From positions 1 through 64,000 of the forward strand of contig NZ_JBOCEF010000008.1 in assembly GCF_050586345.1 (NCBI RefSeq): DNA of 64,000 bases. The letters run 5' to 3'. How positions within the stretch are numbered: the stretch's first letter is position 1; every line of letters starts with the position of its first letter. The notes beneath the pieces are model-generated. The model was not told the DNA's origin and made no database searches. It worked only from the letters and a program-made list of their open reading frames with translations. Shown here piece by piece: positions 53,296 through 61,974 of this stretch. The stretch is from JBOCEF01 sp050586345 (GTDB taxonomy: Bacteria; Pseudomonadota; Alphaproteobacteria; Rhodobacterales; Rhodobacteraceae). The translations under genes and the position numbers were made by a program.

Positions 53296-54045
53296 ATGAA
53301 CACCGCTGTCGCCATGCGCTCCCGCCCCTCCGCCGCCTCCGCCGGCTCCGCCGCCGCCGAGGATTTCAACCGCCTGCTCCAGGCCTGCGATGCCGCAAGG
53401 CGCCTTGCGCCATCGGCCATCGCGCGCATCGCGCTGGCCCATCACGCCGACGAGGGCGACCGGGCCCGCCGGATCGAGGCCGCCCTGCCGGAGGTGGAGC
53501 GCCTCGGGGCCGCGCTGGCGGCGATGCGGGAAGGCGACCAGGGCAAGGGGGTGCCGCGGGATTCGTCCCGCGCCGTGATCCAGGAGATGGAGGCGGGCGA
53601 GCGGGCCGCGATCGACGAGGCGGCGGCGCGGTTCAAGCGGCTGGCGGAGCACGCGCGGGCGGGCGAGATCCCGGCGGGGGACGTGATGGACTCGCTGCTG
53701 GACCACGCGATGGACAAGTTCCTGCCGGCGGCGGATTCCTATGCCCAGATCGCCCGGCGCCTGCGCGAGGCGGCCTCGGAGGGCGAGGAGAGCCAGGCGC
53801 GCCGCTCGATGAAGGTGATCGAGACGGCGATCGCGGAGATCGACCATATCAGCCGCTCGGTGAACCTGATTTCGCTGAACGCGAGCGTCGAGGCGGCGCG
53901 GGCGGGCGAGGCCGGCAAGGGCTTCGCGGTGATCGCGGCCGAGATCCAGGAGCTGTCGGCCAAGGCGCAGGCGGCGGTGAAGAACGTGCGCGCCCGGCTG
54001 TCCGGCGCGGGCGAGAACGGCAAACCCGCGGGCGCGCGGCACTGA
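53296..54045 (+). CDS. Soluble methyl-accepting-chemotaxis-like signalling protein
   Basis: The product is 249 residues with no membrane segment or sensor domain. The C-terminal half carries the receptor hairpin tip: 'ISRSVNLISLNASVEAARAG' then 'EAGKGFAVIAAEIQ'. Upstream is an all-alpha region. Full-length MCPs have longer coiled coils and a methylation region, so this is a very short cytoplasmic form. It may couple to CheW/CheA or act separately. It lies 78 bases after the VWA gene. Confidence 0.8.
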   Translation: MNTAVAMRSRPSAASAGSAAAEDFNRLLQACDAARRLAPSAIARIALAHHADEGDRARRIEAALPEVERLGAALAAMREGDQGKGVPRDSSRAVIQEMEAGERAAIDEAAARFKRLAEHARAGEIPAGDVMDSLLDHAMDKFLPAADSYAQIARRLREAASEGEESQARRSMKVIETAIAEIDHISRSVNLISLNASVEAARAGEAGKGFAVIAAEIQELSAKAQAAVKNVRARLSGAGENGKPAGARH

Positions 54046-54529
54046 CCCCGGCGCCGGGGCGCGGCGCGGGCCGAGGTGCGGGGCGGCGGCGGCCTCCGTC
54101 CCCGCGGCGCGAAGCTGCGGGACGCGCGGCGCAGCCCGGCCACGCACCGCCGCGCCGGACGCAGGACGCCGGGCGAAGGACGCCGGGCGCAGGACGCGCG
54201 ACCAGGGCGGGGGCCGGGGTGATGCAAGCCCCGGCCCCGGCCAGGTCCACCTGGCGGCGGCGCGGCGCCGACCCGGCGCCGGGAAGCAGACTTCGGACGC
54301 CAGCAAAACCCCGCGAACGCCCCGGACCCAATGACGGGCGGCCCATGGTCCGCGCCCGGCGGGCGCCATCGCCGGGGCGCGCGGCAAGCCGCGACAGGCG
54401 CCGACCCGTCGTCCGGCGGAGAGCGCCAGCCGCCTTCTGGCCTCCTCCATGGAGACGGGCAGCCGCCGTCGAAAGCGCGTTCCCGCGGCCGCCCGCTGGC
54501 GGACGTCGCGCCCCTGCCCGGCGGCGCCC
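54046..54529. other. GC-rich gap with a 14-bp tandem repeat
   Basis: No gene is recognised between convergent genes. A three-copy 14-base tandem repeat (about 54162-54203, core 'aggacgccgggcg', third copy diverged) lies within it. The rest is extremely GC-rich with no clear signal. Confidence 0.5.
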
Positions 54530-55249
54530 CTAGCCTTTCCCCTCCTGCGCGCGCAGGGCGGCGGCCACCAGGTCCTCGATCCGCATGTCGTCGCGCGCGC
54601 CGGGGCGGGAGGTCTTCGGCGCCTCCCGCTCTTCCACGTCGAAGGTCAGGTCCGCGGCGACGGCGAGGCGCACGAGGCGCTGGAACCGGTTCGCCTGCAC
54701 CTGGTGCTGCACCGCGTCGCCCTCGGGCCAGACCACCAGCCCGCCGATGAAGGCGGCGTATTCGAGCCGCGCCAGCGCCCGCGCCGCCCCGCGCGGCACC
54801 TTGTGCAGGTCCCGGTGCAGCCGCTCGAGATAGGCGATGCGGGCCGCGTCCACCTCGGCCAGCCGCGCCGCCGCGCCGGCGTGGGTGCGCGCATAGGCCC
54901 GAAGCGCGCCGTCGAGCCGGTGATCCATCTTCAGCGACGCCAGCACCAGCATCCCCGAGCGTTCCTCGGGCGGCGCGGCCTCGACCTCGGCCAGGACCGA
55001 CAGCGTCTGGCGATCGGCCCAGCGGCGCAGCATCGCGTCGATGAAGGCGTCGTGATCCTCGAAATGGTGATAGAAGCTGCCGCGCGTGCGCCCGGCGACG
55101 CGGCACAGGCGCTCGATCCCGATCTTGCCGGGGCCGTTCGCGGCCAGCTCGCGCAGCCCGAGGTCCAGCCAGTCGCTGCGCCGCAGCCGGCGGCCCGGGG
55201 CGAAGGGAGCCGCGGCCTCGTCCTCTTGCGCGTCGTCCTTGCCGGTCAT
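54530..55249 (-). CDS. TetR family transcriptional regulator
   Basis: The product is 239 residues. The N-terminal HTH is 'IGIERLCRVAGRTRGSFYHH' with 'FEDHDAFIDAMLRRW' after it, and the C-terminal ligand domain is all-alpha. I start at the ATG 55249 with 'gggaggcggcg' upstream; frames starting further upstream add Gly/Ala-rich residues. It is divergent from the DUF6653-like gene, 132 bases away, and may control it. The ligand is unknown. Confidence 0.9.
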   Translation of the reverse strand: MTGKDDAQEDEAAAPFAPGRRLRRSDWLDLGLRELAANGPGKIGIERLCRVAGRTRGSFYHHFEDHDAFIDAMLRRWADRQTLSVLAEVEAAPPEERSGMLVLASLKMDHRLDGALRAYARTHAGAAARLAEVDAARIAYLERLHRDLHKVPRGAARALARLEYAAFIGGLVVWPEGDAVQHQVQANRFQRLVRLAVAADLTFDVEEREAPKTSRPGARDDMRIEDLVAAALRAQEGKG

Positions 55250-55381
55250 CGCCGCCTCCCTGCCGCTGATCGCCAGCCCCCACCATCGCCCGGACGCGGC
55301 CGCCGCGCCACCCCCGGCACTGGCGGGGGCGCGCCCGCCGCCCCATATTCCCCTCCGAGCCGCAGCACGCCGACGGGGCCC

Positions 55382-55840
55382 ATGTACCAGCGCATCGCCG
55401 ACGCCTTCGCCATGACCGACGCCGCCTGGGCGCGCCACCAGAACCCGTGGAGCGTCTGGACCCGCGTGGCGATCCTGCCCGCGCTGACGGCGCTCCTGCT
55501 TTGGCGGGACGCGCTGGGCCCCTGGCTCTGGCCGCTCCTGGGCGCGCTGCTGGCCTGGACCTGGGCCAATCCGCGCGCCTTCCCGCCCCCCGCCGATCCG
55601 CAGACCTGGTCGGCCCGGGCGGTGCGGGGCGAGCGGCGCTGGCTGGCGGACCGCAAGGCCCCGGCGGCGGCGCGGGTCGAGGCGCGGGCGCTGAGCCCCG
55701 CTCTGGGCGCGCCGATCTGGCTCTGGGGCGTGATCGCCGAGCGGCCCTGGATCGCCTTCGCCGGGGCGGCGGCGGTGATTTTGCTGAAGCTGCGCTTCCT
55801 CGATGCGGCGGCGCGGATGGAGGAACGCGAGACGTGCTGA
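55382..55840 (+). CDS. DUF6653-like membrane protein
   Basis: The product is 152 residues. It has the family-like start 'HQNPWSVWTRVAILPALT' and three hydrophobic segments. DUF6653 is assigned from memory of that motif and has no known function. The stop (TGA) lies inside the start region of the next gene, a 7-base overlap. ATG 55412 is an alternative start. Confidence 0.75.
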   Translation: MYQRIADAFAMTDAAWARHQNPWSVWTRVAILPALTALLLWRDALGPWLWPLLGALLAWTWANPRAFPPPADPQTWSARAVRGERRWLADRKAPAAARVEARALSPALGAPIWLWGVIAERPWIAFAGAAAVILLKLRFLDAAARMEERETC

Positions 55841-56523
55841 AATTCCTGCCGATCCTGCTGATCGCCGCCTACGCGGTGGTGATGTGGAAAATGTCCGCCT
55901 CGGCGCTGCGCCGCAAGCTCGACCGCGAGTCGCGCCCGCTGGACCAGCCGGAGCTGGAGGCGGTCTCGCGCCGCCTCGGGCGGGCCGCCGAGGTCCCGGA
56001 GCTGCGCGCCTTCGTGTTGCCGGAACCCGCGTTCAACGGCCTCGCCGCCCCCGACGGACGCATTTTCATCACCGACGGCGTGCTGCAGGCGTTCCGGCGC
56101 GGCGAGGTGAGCGCGGACGAGATCGGCTCGATCATCGCGCATGAGCTGGGCCACGTCGCCATGGGCCATTCCAAGCGGCGGATGGTGGAGATGGCGGCGC
56201 AGAACTCGGCCCGGATGGTGCTGATGATGGTGATCGGGCGCTTCATTCCGTTCATCGGACCGTGGATCGCCAACATCCTGGTGAACCTGGTGACCGCGGG
56301 GCTGAGCCGCAGGGACGAATACGAGGCCGACGCCTATGCCGCGGCGCTGATGCGGCGGGCGGGGGTGGCCCCGAAGGCGCAGTGGACGCTGTTCGAGAAG
56401 CTGGCCGACAAGCATGGCGACATCCCCGCCGGGGCCGCCTGGCTGATGGGCCATCCGCCGATGCCCAAGCGCATCGCGGCGGTGCGGCGGCTGCAGGCGC
56501 AGTGGGACGCGACGGGCCAATAA
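55834..56523 (+). CDS. M48 family zinc metalloprotease
   Basis: The product is 229 residues. An N-terminal membrane segment (about 3-17) precedes the catalytic domain, with zinc motif 'HELGHVAMGH' and the third ligand Glu in 'DEYEADAYA'. It is related to HtpX/BepA-type proteases. The start is the GTG at 55834 with 'ggagg' upstream, overlapping the DUF6653-like gene by 7 bases. Its anchored short form probably trims membrane or periplasmic proteins. Confidence 0.9.
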   Translation: MLKFLPILLIAAYAVVMWKMSASALRRKLDRESRPLDQPELEAVSRRLGRAAEVPELRAFVLPEPAFNGLAAPDGRIFITDGVLQAFRRGEVSADEIGSIIAHELGHVAMGHSKRRMVEMAAQNSARMVLMMVIGRFIPFIGPWIANILVNLVTAGLSRRDEYEADAYAAALMRRAGVAPKAQWTLFEKLADKHGDIPAGAAWLMGHPPMPKRIAAVRRLQAQWDATGQ

Positions 56524-56540
56524 CGCGAGGGCAGTAAGGC

Positions 56541-57098
56541 TCAGGGCGTCAGCGCCCCGGTCTTCACCAGCTTCGCCAGCCGCGGCAGGTGGGCGCGCTT
56601 GAGGATCTTCACCGGCGGATCCTGGTTGGCCAGCGGCGCGAGGGCGCGGCGGATGGATTCCTCGATCTGCGCCGGGGCGCGGCCCGCGATCTCCCAGAGC
56701 AGCGCGTCGGGGGAGAGGGGGGCGAGGCCGAGATCGCGCAGCTTGCGGGCCGGGAAATCGCGCAGGTTGAAGGTGACGACGTAATCCGCGCCGCCCGCGA
56801 GGGCCGCGGCGAGGATGTGCACGTCGTCATCGTCGGGAAGATCGTAGCGCAGCGCCGCCTCGGGGTCCGGCAGGTGCGCGGCGCCGGGCCAGCGCAGGTC
56901 CATGGCCCGGGCTTCGTCGCGGGCGGCCTCGGCGGCCAGCGGCCCGCGCTCGCGCTGGGCCGCGCGGGCCCATTCCTCGAGCGCGCGGGGCGACCAGCGC
57001 GGGTCGATCAACCCCTGCCCGGCGGTATGCAGCAGGCAGCCGCGCACCACCGGGGGGTAGAGGACGCAGGCGTCCAGGAAGGCGATGGGGGCCGTCAC
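56541..57098 (-). CDS. PIN-domain protein (RSP_2648-like family)
   Basis: The product is 185 residues. It has PIN-type acidic residues: 'FLDACVLYPP' at the start, 'ALEEWARA', and 'DDDDVHILAAALAGGADYV' toward the centre, with 'TFNLRDFP'. PIN domains are RNases. No antitoxin gene is adjacent, and the family is conserved next to the RNA methyltransferase below in Rhodobacter, so a toxin role is uncertain. It is cotranscribed with the upstream methyltransferase (12-base gap). Confidence 0.85.
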   Translation of the reverse strand: MTAPIAFLDACVLYPPVVRGCLLHTAGQGLIDPRWSPRALEEWARAAQRERGPLAAEAARDEARAMDLRWPGAAHLPDPEAALRYDLPDDDDVHILAAALAGGADYVVTFNLRDFPARKLRDLGLAPLSPDALLWEIAGRAPAQIEESIRRALAPLANQDPPVKILKRAHLPRLAKLVKTGALTP

Positions 57099-57110
57099 GG
57101 GAGGCGCCCC

Positions 57111-58346
57111 TCAGAGAAGGCGATAGGTGTTGGCCTTGAGGTAGCTCGTTTCCGGCAGCGCGGCGTGGACCGGGTGGTCCGGCCCGGCGCGGCCCGAGCG
57201 GATCAGCGCGGCGCGGCGGCCGGCCTTCTGGATCCCGGCGGCGGAGGCGTCGTGGAAGCTCTCGGGGTCCGCGGCGTGGGAGCAGGAGCAGAGCGTCAGG
57301 AAGCCGCCCGGGCGCACCAGCTTGGCGGCCATGCGGGCGGCGCGGGCATAGGCGCGCAGACCGTTTTCTTTCGCCTGCCGGGTCGGGGCGAAGGCGGGCG
57401 GGTCGCAGACGACCACGTCGAAGAGCTCGCCGTCTTCCGCCAGTTTGCGCATGGCATCGAAGGCATCGGATTTCATCGTGGTGAAGCGGTCGGCGGCGCC
57501 GGAGCGGCGCGCGCCTTCCTCGGCCAGCGCCAGCGCGGGGGCGGAGCCGTCGACGGCGAGCGCCGAGGTCGCGCCCGCGGCCAGCGCCGCCAGCGAGAAG
57601 CCGCCCACGTGGGAGAACACGTCCAGCACCCGCGCGCCTTTCGAGAGGCGCGCGACGAAGGCGTGGTTCGGGCGCTGGTCGAAGAACAGGCCGGTCTTCT
57701 GCCCGCCCTCGAGATCGGCCATGTAGGTGGCGCCGTTCATCTCGACCGGGATCGGGCCATCGAGCGCGCCCGAGAGGATCCGGGTCTCCTCCGGCAGCCC
57801 CTCGAGGCCGCGCACCCGGCCCGTGCCGTTCATCACGATGGTGGAGACGCCCGTGACCTCGCGCACCGCGCCGGCCAGCAGCTCGATCCGCTGGTCGGCC
57901 CAGGCGGCGTTGGGCTGGATGACGGCGGCGTCGCCGAAGCGGTCGATCACGACGCCCGGAAGCTCGTCCGCCTCGGCATGGACCAGCCGGTAGAAGGGCG
58001 CGTCATAGAGCGTGTCGCGCAGGGCGAAGGCGCCCCCGATCTTCTCGCGGAACCAGTCCGCGTCGATCTCGGCCTCGGGGTTCGTGTCCAGCACGCGCGC
58101 GGCGAGCGTCGCGCCGACATTGGCGGTCACGAGGCCGATGGGCTCGCGCTCCGCCGATTCCAGCACCGCGAGGTCGCCGGGGGCCAGCTTGCGCGCGCGG
58201 CGGTCGAGGACCAGCTCGTCCTGCCAGACCCAGGGCGCGCCCTCGGCCAGGCGCCAGCCCTTCTTGGGGCGCAGCCGCAGGACCGGGCGCGCGTTCGGAT
58301 CGCGCGCGTCGTCGGCGTCGTCGGGGGTCTGCGCGTGATCGGTCAT
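57111..58346 (-). CDS. Class I SAM-dependent rRNA methyltransferase (RlmI-like)
   Basis: The product is 411 residues. An N-terminal PUA domain precedes the methyltransferase core, with SAM motif 'VLDVFSHVGGFSLAALAAG' and 'VVCDPPAFAPTRQAK' plus 'LCSCSH', as in RlmI-type m5C enzymes. It probably modifies 23S rRNA cytosine; the exact site is unknown. It is the upstream gene of a two-gene unit with the PIN protein. mazG is divergent. Confidence 0.9.
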   Translation of the reverse strand: MTDHAQTPDDADDARDPNARPVLRLRPKKGWRLAEGAPWVWQDELVLDRRARKLAPGDLAVLESAEREPIGLVTANVGATLAARVLDTNPEAEIDADWFREKIGGAFALRDTLYDAPFYRLVHAEADELPGVVIDRFGDAAVIQPNAAWADQRIELLAGAVREVTGVSTIVMNGTGRVRGLEGLPEETRILSGALDGPIPVEMNGATYMADLEGGQKTGLFFDQRPNHAFVARLSKGARVLDVFSHVGGFSLAALAAGATSALAVDGSAPALALAEEGARRSGAADRFTTMKSDAFDAMRKLAEDGELFDVVVCDPPAFAPTRQAKENGLRAYARAARMAAKLVRPGGFLTLCSCSHAADPESFHDASAAGIQKAGRRAALIRSGRAGPDHPVHAALPETSYLKANTYRLL

Positions 58347-58477
58347 GGGGCTCTCCGGGGCTCTTGGGTCGCGTCGGGGCCGTCCTACACCGCGCCCGGC
58401 CCGCGGGAAAGCGCCGCTTGCACCGCGGCGCCGCCGGAAGGCAGGATCGCGCCCGCATGCACAAGCAGGAGCCGCCC

Positions 58478-59383
58478 ATGACCGCCAGCCGCAATGACCG
58501 CCTCGACGCCGCCCACCCGGGGCCCGATCCGCGCGACCGGGCGCTGTCCGACGCGATGGTGCATGACGGCTCGGGCGGCACGGCGCGGCTCCTGGAGATC
58601 ATGCGCCGGCTGCGGGCGCCCGACGGCTGTCCCTGGGACCTGGAGCAGGATTTCGCCACCATCGCGCCCTACACGATCGAGGAGGCCTACGAGGTCGCCG
58701 ACGCGATCGAGAAGGGGGACATGGGCGAGCTGCGCGACGAGCTGGGGGACCTGCTGCTGCAGGTCGTCTACCACGCGCAGATGGCGCAGGAGGGCGGCTG
58801 GTTCGGCTTCGAGGACGTCGCGAAGGGCGTCGCCGACAAGATGCTGCGCCGCCATCCGCATGTCTTCGGCCACGGCCCCGACGGGCGCACCGCCGAGACG
58901 CAGGTGGTGAAGTGGGAGGAGATCAAGGCGCAGGAGCGCGCCGCCAAGGGCCTGCCGGAGACGCCGGAGAGTGCGCTCGACGGCGTCGCGCTGGGCCTTC
59001 CCGCGCTCTTGCGCGCGGTGAAGCTGCAGAACCGCGCGGCGCGGGTGGGCTTCGACTGGCCGGTGACCGCCGAGGTGATCGAGAAGATCCGCGAGGAGGC
59101 GGCCGAGCTCGAGGAGGCGCGGGACGAGCTGGGCCCCGAGGAGATCGAGGAGGAATTCGGTGACCTTCTGTTCGTCATGGCCAACCTCGCGCGGCACCTG
59201 AAGGTGGAGCCCGAGGGGGCCCTGCGCGCCGCCAACGCCAAGTTCGAGCGCCGGTTCCGGGCCATCGAGGACCGGCTGCGGGCGGAGGGGCGGTCGACCG
59301 ATGACGCGAGCCTCGAGGAGATGGACGCGATCTGGGACGCGGTGAAGGCGGAGGAGAAAGAGGCGAAGGCGGCGAAGGGCTGA
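58478..59383 (+). CDS. mazG: Nucleoside triphosphate pyrophosphohydrolase MazG
   Basis: The product is 301 residues. Two tandem MazG units are seen: 'CPWDLEQDFATIAPYTIEEA' with 'ELGDLLLQVVYHAQMA' and, in the second half, 'EEFGDLLFVMANLARHL'. Each pair of acidic residues binds Mg2+. It hydrolyses NTPs to NMP and PPi, tempering stress nucleotides and damaged dNTPs. The ATG at 58478 follows 'caggag'; frames further upstream are Arg-rich. Confidence 0.93.
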   Translation: MTASRNDRLDAAHPGPDPRDRALSDAMVHDGSGGTARLLEIMRRLRAPDGCPWDLEQDFATIAPYTIEEAYEVADAIEKGDMGELRDELGDLLLQVVYHAQMAQEGGWFGFEDVAKGVADKMLRRHPHVFGHGPDGRTAETQVVKWEEIKAQERAAKGLPETPESALDGVALGLPALLRAVKLQNRAARVGFDWPVTAEVIEKIREEAAELEEARDELGPEEIEEEFGDLLFVMANLARHLKVEPEGALRAANAKFERRFRAIEDRLRAEGRSTDDASLEEMDAIWDAVKAEEKEAKAAKG

Positions 59384-59537
59384 GAGGCCCGGCCGCCCGC
59401 GCCGACGCCCGCAGGCGCGCCGCGGCGCCCCCTCACGCGGGCGGCCCCCGGGCGTCTCCCGGGGGGGCGCCCGCGGGGTGCGACGGAATATCCGAGCGAA
59501 AGGGTAGGAAAATAATTCCGACCATAACGCTCACCCA

Positions 59538-59566
59538 TTGACCCGACTATTTTCGTCAGGTTATGC
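59538..59566 (+). promoter_or_regulatory. Promoter of the Fe3+-binding protein gene
   Basis: A -35 TTGACC (59538-59543), a 17-base spacer and a -10 TTATGC (59561-59566) lie about 40 bases before the ATG at 59604. A small inverted repeat ggaa-5-ttcc sits just upstream (about 59509-59521), a possible metal-regulator site. Confidence 0.6.
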
Positions 59567-59603
59567 ACGCTCCAGATCCAGCAGGACCAAACGGGAGCCT
59601 ACA

Positions 59604-60605
59604 ATGCGCCGCACCGCCCTTCTCGCCGCGACCGCCATCGCCCTCGCCGCCCCCGCCGTCGCGGAGGAGGTCAACGTCTACTCGACCCGCCAGCCCGAGC
59701 TGATCCAGCCGCTGTTCGACGCCTTCACGGCCCAGACCGGGATCGACGTCAACGTCGTGTTCCTGAAATCCGGCTTCATCGAGCGGCTGAAGGCCGAGGG
59801 CCGCCGCTCCCCGGCCGACCTGGTGATGACCGTCGACATCGGCAACCTGAAGGCCGCGGTGGACGAGGGCGTGACCCAGCCGATCACCACCCCCGCCCTC
59901 GAGGCCGCCGTGCCGGCCGCGTTCCACGACCCCGAGGGCCTGTGGTGGGGCGTCACCGCCCGCGCCCGCGTGGCTTACGTGAGCCGCGAGCGCGTGGACG
60001 CCGAGGCGCTGACCTATGAAGAGCTGTCGGACCCGAAATGGAAGGGCCGGATCTGCACCCGCTCGGGCGCGCACCAGTACAACCTGGCGCTCACCGCCGC
60101 CTATATCGCCCATCACGGCGAAGAGGCCGCGCAGGACTGGCTCGAAGGCCTCAAGGCCAACCTCGCGCGCAAGCCGCAGGGCAATGACCGCGCCCAGGTG
60201 AAGGCGGTGTGGGCCGGGCAGTGCGACCTCGCCATCGGCAACACCTATTACATGGCCAAGATGCTGGCCGACCCCGAGCAGAAGGAATGGGCGGACTCGG
60301 TGCGCATCGTGTTCCCGACCTTCGAGGGCGCGGGCGCGCACATGAACGTCTCGGGCGTCGCCATGACCACCTCGGCGCCGAACAAGGACGCGGCGATCAA
60401 GCTGATGGAGTTCCTGGTGTCCCCCGAGGGCCAGGCGATCTATGCCGAGGCCAATGCCGAGTACCCGGTGGTCGAGGGCGTGCCCGCCTCGGACATGGTG
60501 GCCAGCTGGGGGACCTTCTCGCCCGACGCGCTGCCGCTGACCGAGATCGCCGACAAGCGCGCCGCGGCGCTGCGCCTGGTGCAGACGGTCGATTTCGACG
60601 GCTGA
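59604..60605 (+). CDS. Periplasmic Fe3+-binding protein (FbpA/FutA-like)
   Basis: The product is 333 residues. A Sec signal peptide (1-20, ending 'LAAPAVAEE') precedes 'VNVYSTRQPELIQPLFDAF', the typical start of the family. The tyrosine pair in 'NTYYMAKM' is the usual Fe3+ ligand. It captures ferric iron for an ABC importer. No fbpB/fbpC permease or ATPase is adjacent, so the membrane part lies elsewhere. Expression from the promoter just upstream is likely iron-controlled, but no confirmed box is visible. Confidence 0.92.
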   Translation: MRRTALLAATAIALAAPAVAEEVNVYSTRQPELIQPLFDAFTAQTGIDVNVVFLKSGFIERLKAEGRRSPADLVMTVDIGNLKAAVDEGVTQPITTPALEAAVPAAFHDPEGLWWGVTARARVAYVSRERVDAEALTYEELSDPKWKGRICTRSGAHQYNLALTAAYIAHHGEEAAQDWLEGLKANLARKPQGNDRAQVKAVWAGQCDLAIGNTYYMAKMLADPEQKEWADSVRIVFPTFEGAGAHMNVSGVAMTTSAPNKDAAIKLMEFLVSPEGQAIYAEANAEYPVVEGVPASDMVASWGTFSPDALPLTEIADKRAAALRLVQTVDFDG

Positions 60606-60622
60606 TCGGCCGCGCGATCCCG

Positions 60623-60666
60623 ACCCGGTCCCGAACCCGGTCCCGAACCCGGTCCCGAACCCGGCC
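60623..60666. repeat. 12-bp tandem repeat after the Fe3+-binding protein gene
   Basis: The unit acccggtcccga occurs three times in a row (60623-60658), with a fourth, partial copy after it. It is non-coding. It lies between convergent genes, 18 bases after the stop. Confidence 0.85.
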
Positions 60667-60754
60667 CGCGCCAGTCCCTCGCGCGCGCGGCCGGCAGGGC
60701 GGGCGCAGCGCTCCCCCCCTCTTGCGCGGCGCCGCCCCGCAACGCCCCGCCGGA

Positions 60755-61780
60755 TCACTCCGGCGGGGCGAATGCGTTGCGCAGGGCCGCCCGCGCGCCC
60801 CGCTGGTCCTGCCGCGCGGCGATCAGGGCGAAATAGGTGAGCGCGTGCTGCGGCCCCTCGGTATAGCGCGCGACGTCGGCCACGGGCCGGTCGGCGAAGA
60901 GATGCGGGCGCCCCAGCGCCTCCTGCGCCAGCGCGTCGTTGTCGGCGGCGTGGCGGCGCAGGATCTCCCGCCGGATCGCCTTGCCGAAGAAGGCGGCGCC
61001 CGGGGGCGCCAGTTCGGGGAGCGCGCAGGCCTCGATCAGCGCGCCGAACTCCTCGGGCGGGACCGGGCCGGGGCGCCCGGCGTTGTAGAGCGCGTGGAAA
61101 TAGGACAGCGCCGGCCCGGGCGAGACATGGACGCGCCCGTCCGCGGGGCCGCCGGGGACCGGGTGGTCGGCGGCGTCGATCCCGAGGACCTCGCGCGCGA
61201 AGACAGGGGCCATGCCGCCCCCGGCCATGACGTCGTCATAAGAGATCACCCGCACCGCCGCGCCGCCGACGCGCGACCACAGCCGCCACAGCCCGCGATA
61301 GTCCAGCAGCCCCTGCGCCCCGGCGAGATACTGGCGCGGGGTCGGCACGCCGTAGCCCTTGCGCATCTTGTGGCGCAGGCCCCACTGGCGGTAGGCGGAC
61401 TCGATCCACTCGTCCTGGCGGCGCAGCACCAGCACGATCTCCAGCGCATCCACGTGGGCCGAGCCCGCGAGGAAGGCGTCGAGCGCCGCGGCGATGCCCG
61501 CGCGGTTGTGCGACATGCCGATGGATTCGTTGGACCAGACGATGGCGTCGACCTCGGGCCGGGCGGCGGCGGCCTCGATCTTCTCGAGCCCCCGGGCGAG
61601 CAGGCCCGGGTCCCCCACCGCGCCCTGCCCCGGCAGGCGCATCCGGCCCGGCAGGCCCTGCAGCTCGATCCCCGCGTGGAGGATGCCGCGGGCCGCGAGC
61701 CCCTGCGCCCGGCTCAGCCAGGTCTGCAGCGCCGTGGTCCCGGTCTTGCCCAGGCCCGCATGGATGATCAGTCTGGCCAT
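60755..61780 (-). CDS. Sulfotransferase-like P-loop protein
   Basis: The product is 341 residues. The N-terminal loop 'LIIHAGLGKTGTTALQTWL' matches the 5'-phosphosulfate-binding loop of PAPS sulfotransferases, followed by 'LVLRRQDEWIESAYRQWG', a typical 3'-phosphate-binding region. It is a likely sulfotransferase acting on a carbohydrate or lipid. The substrate is unknown. It is monocistronic and divergent from fur. Confidence 0.7.
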   Translation of the reverse strand: MARLIIHAGLGKTGTTALQTWLSRAQGLAARGILHAGIELQGLPGRMRLPGQGAVGDPGLLARGLEKIEAAAARPEVDAIVWSNESIGMSHNRAGIAAALDAFLAGSAHVDALEIVLVLRRQDEWIESAYRQWGLRHKMRKGYGVPTPRQYLAGAQGLLDYRGLWRLWSRVGGAAVRVISYDDVMAGGGMAPVFAREVLGIDAADHPVPGGPADGRVHVSPGPALSYFHALYNAGRPGPVPPEEFGALIEACALPELAPPGAAFFGKAIRREILRRHAADNDALAQEALGRPHLFADRPVADVARYTEGPQHALTYFALIAARQDQRGARAALRNAFAPPE

Positions 61781-61974
61781 GACGCGCGCCGCCTTCCCGT
61801 TGCCGTCCCGTCCGCGCCCCTTTCGCAGGGCTTGTCGGGGCCGAAGGCTAGCGACGAATGGTTAACCATCCGCTGCCGCGACGCCGCGGCAGGGCCCGTT
61901 GCGTCCCGGCGCCCTTTATCCGGGCCCGGCTATGCGCTATGCCCCGCGCAACCGCCCGTCTTCCGGAGCCGCCC

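Noticed and set aside
56541..57098. Toxin of a PIN-type toxin-antitoxin pair.
   Set aside because: No small antitoxin gene is adjacent; the neighbour is a full RNA methyltransferase, a conserved pair in Rhodobacter.
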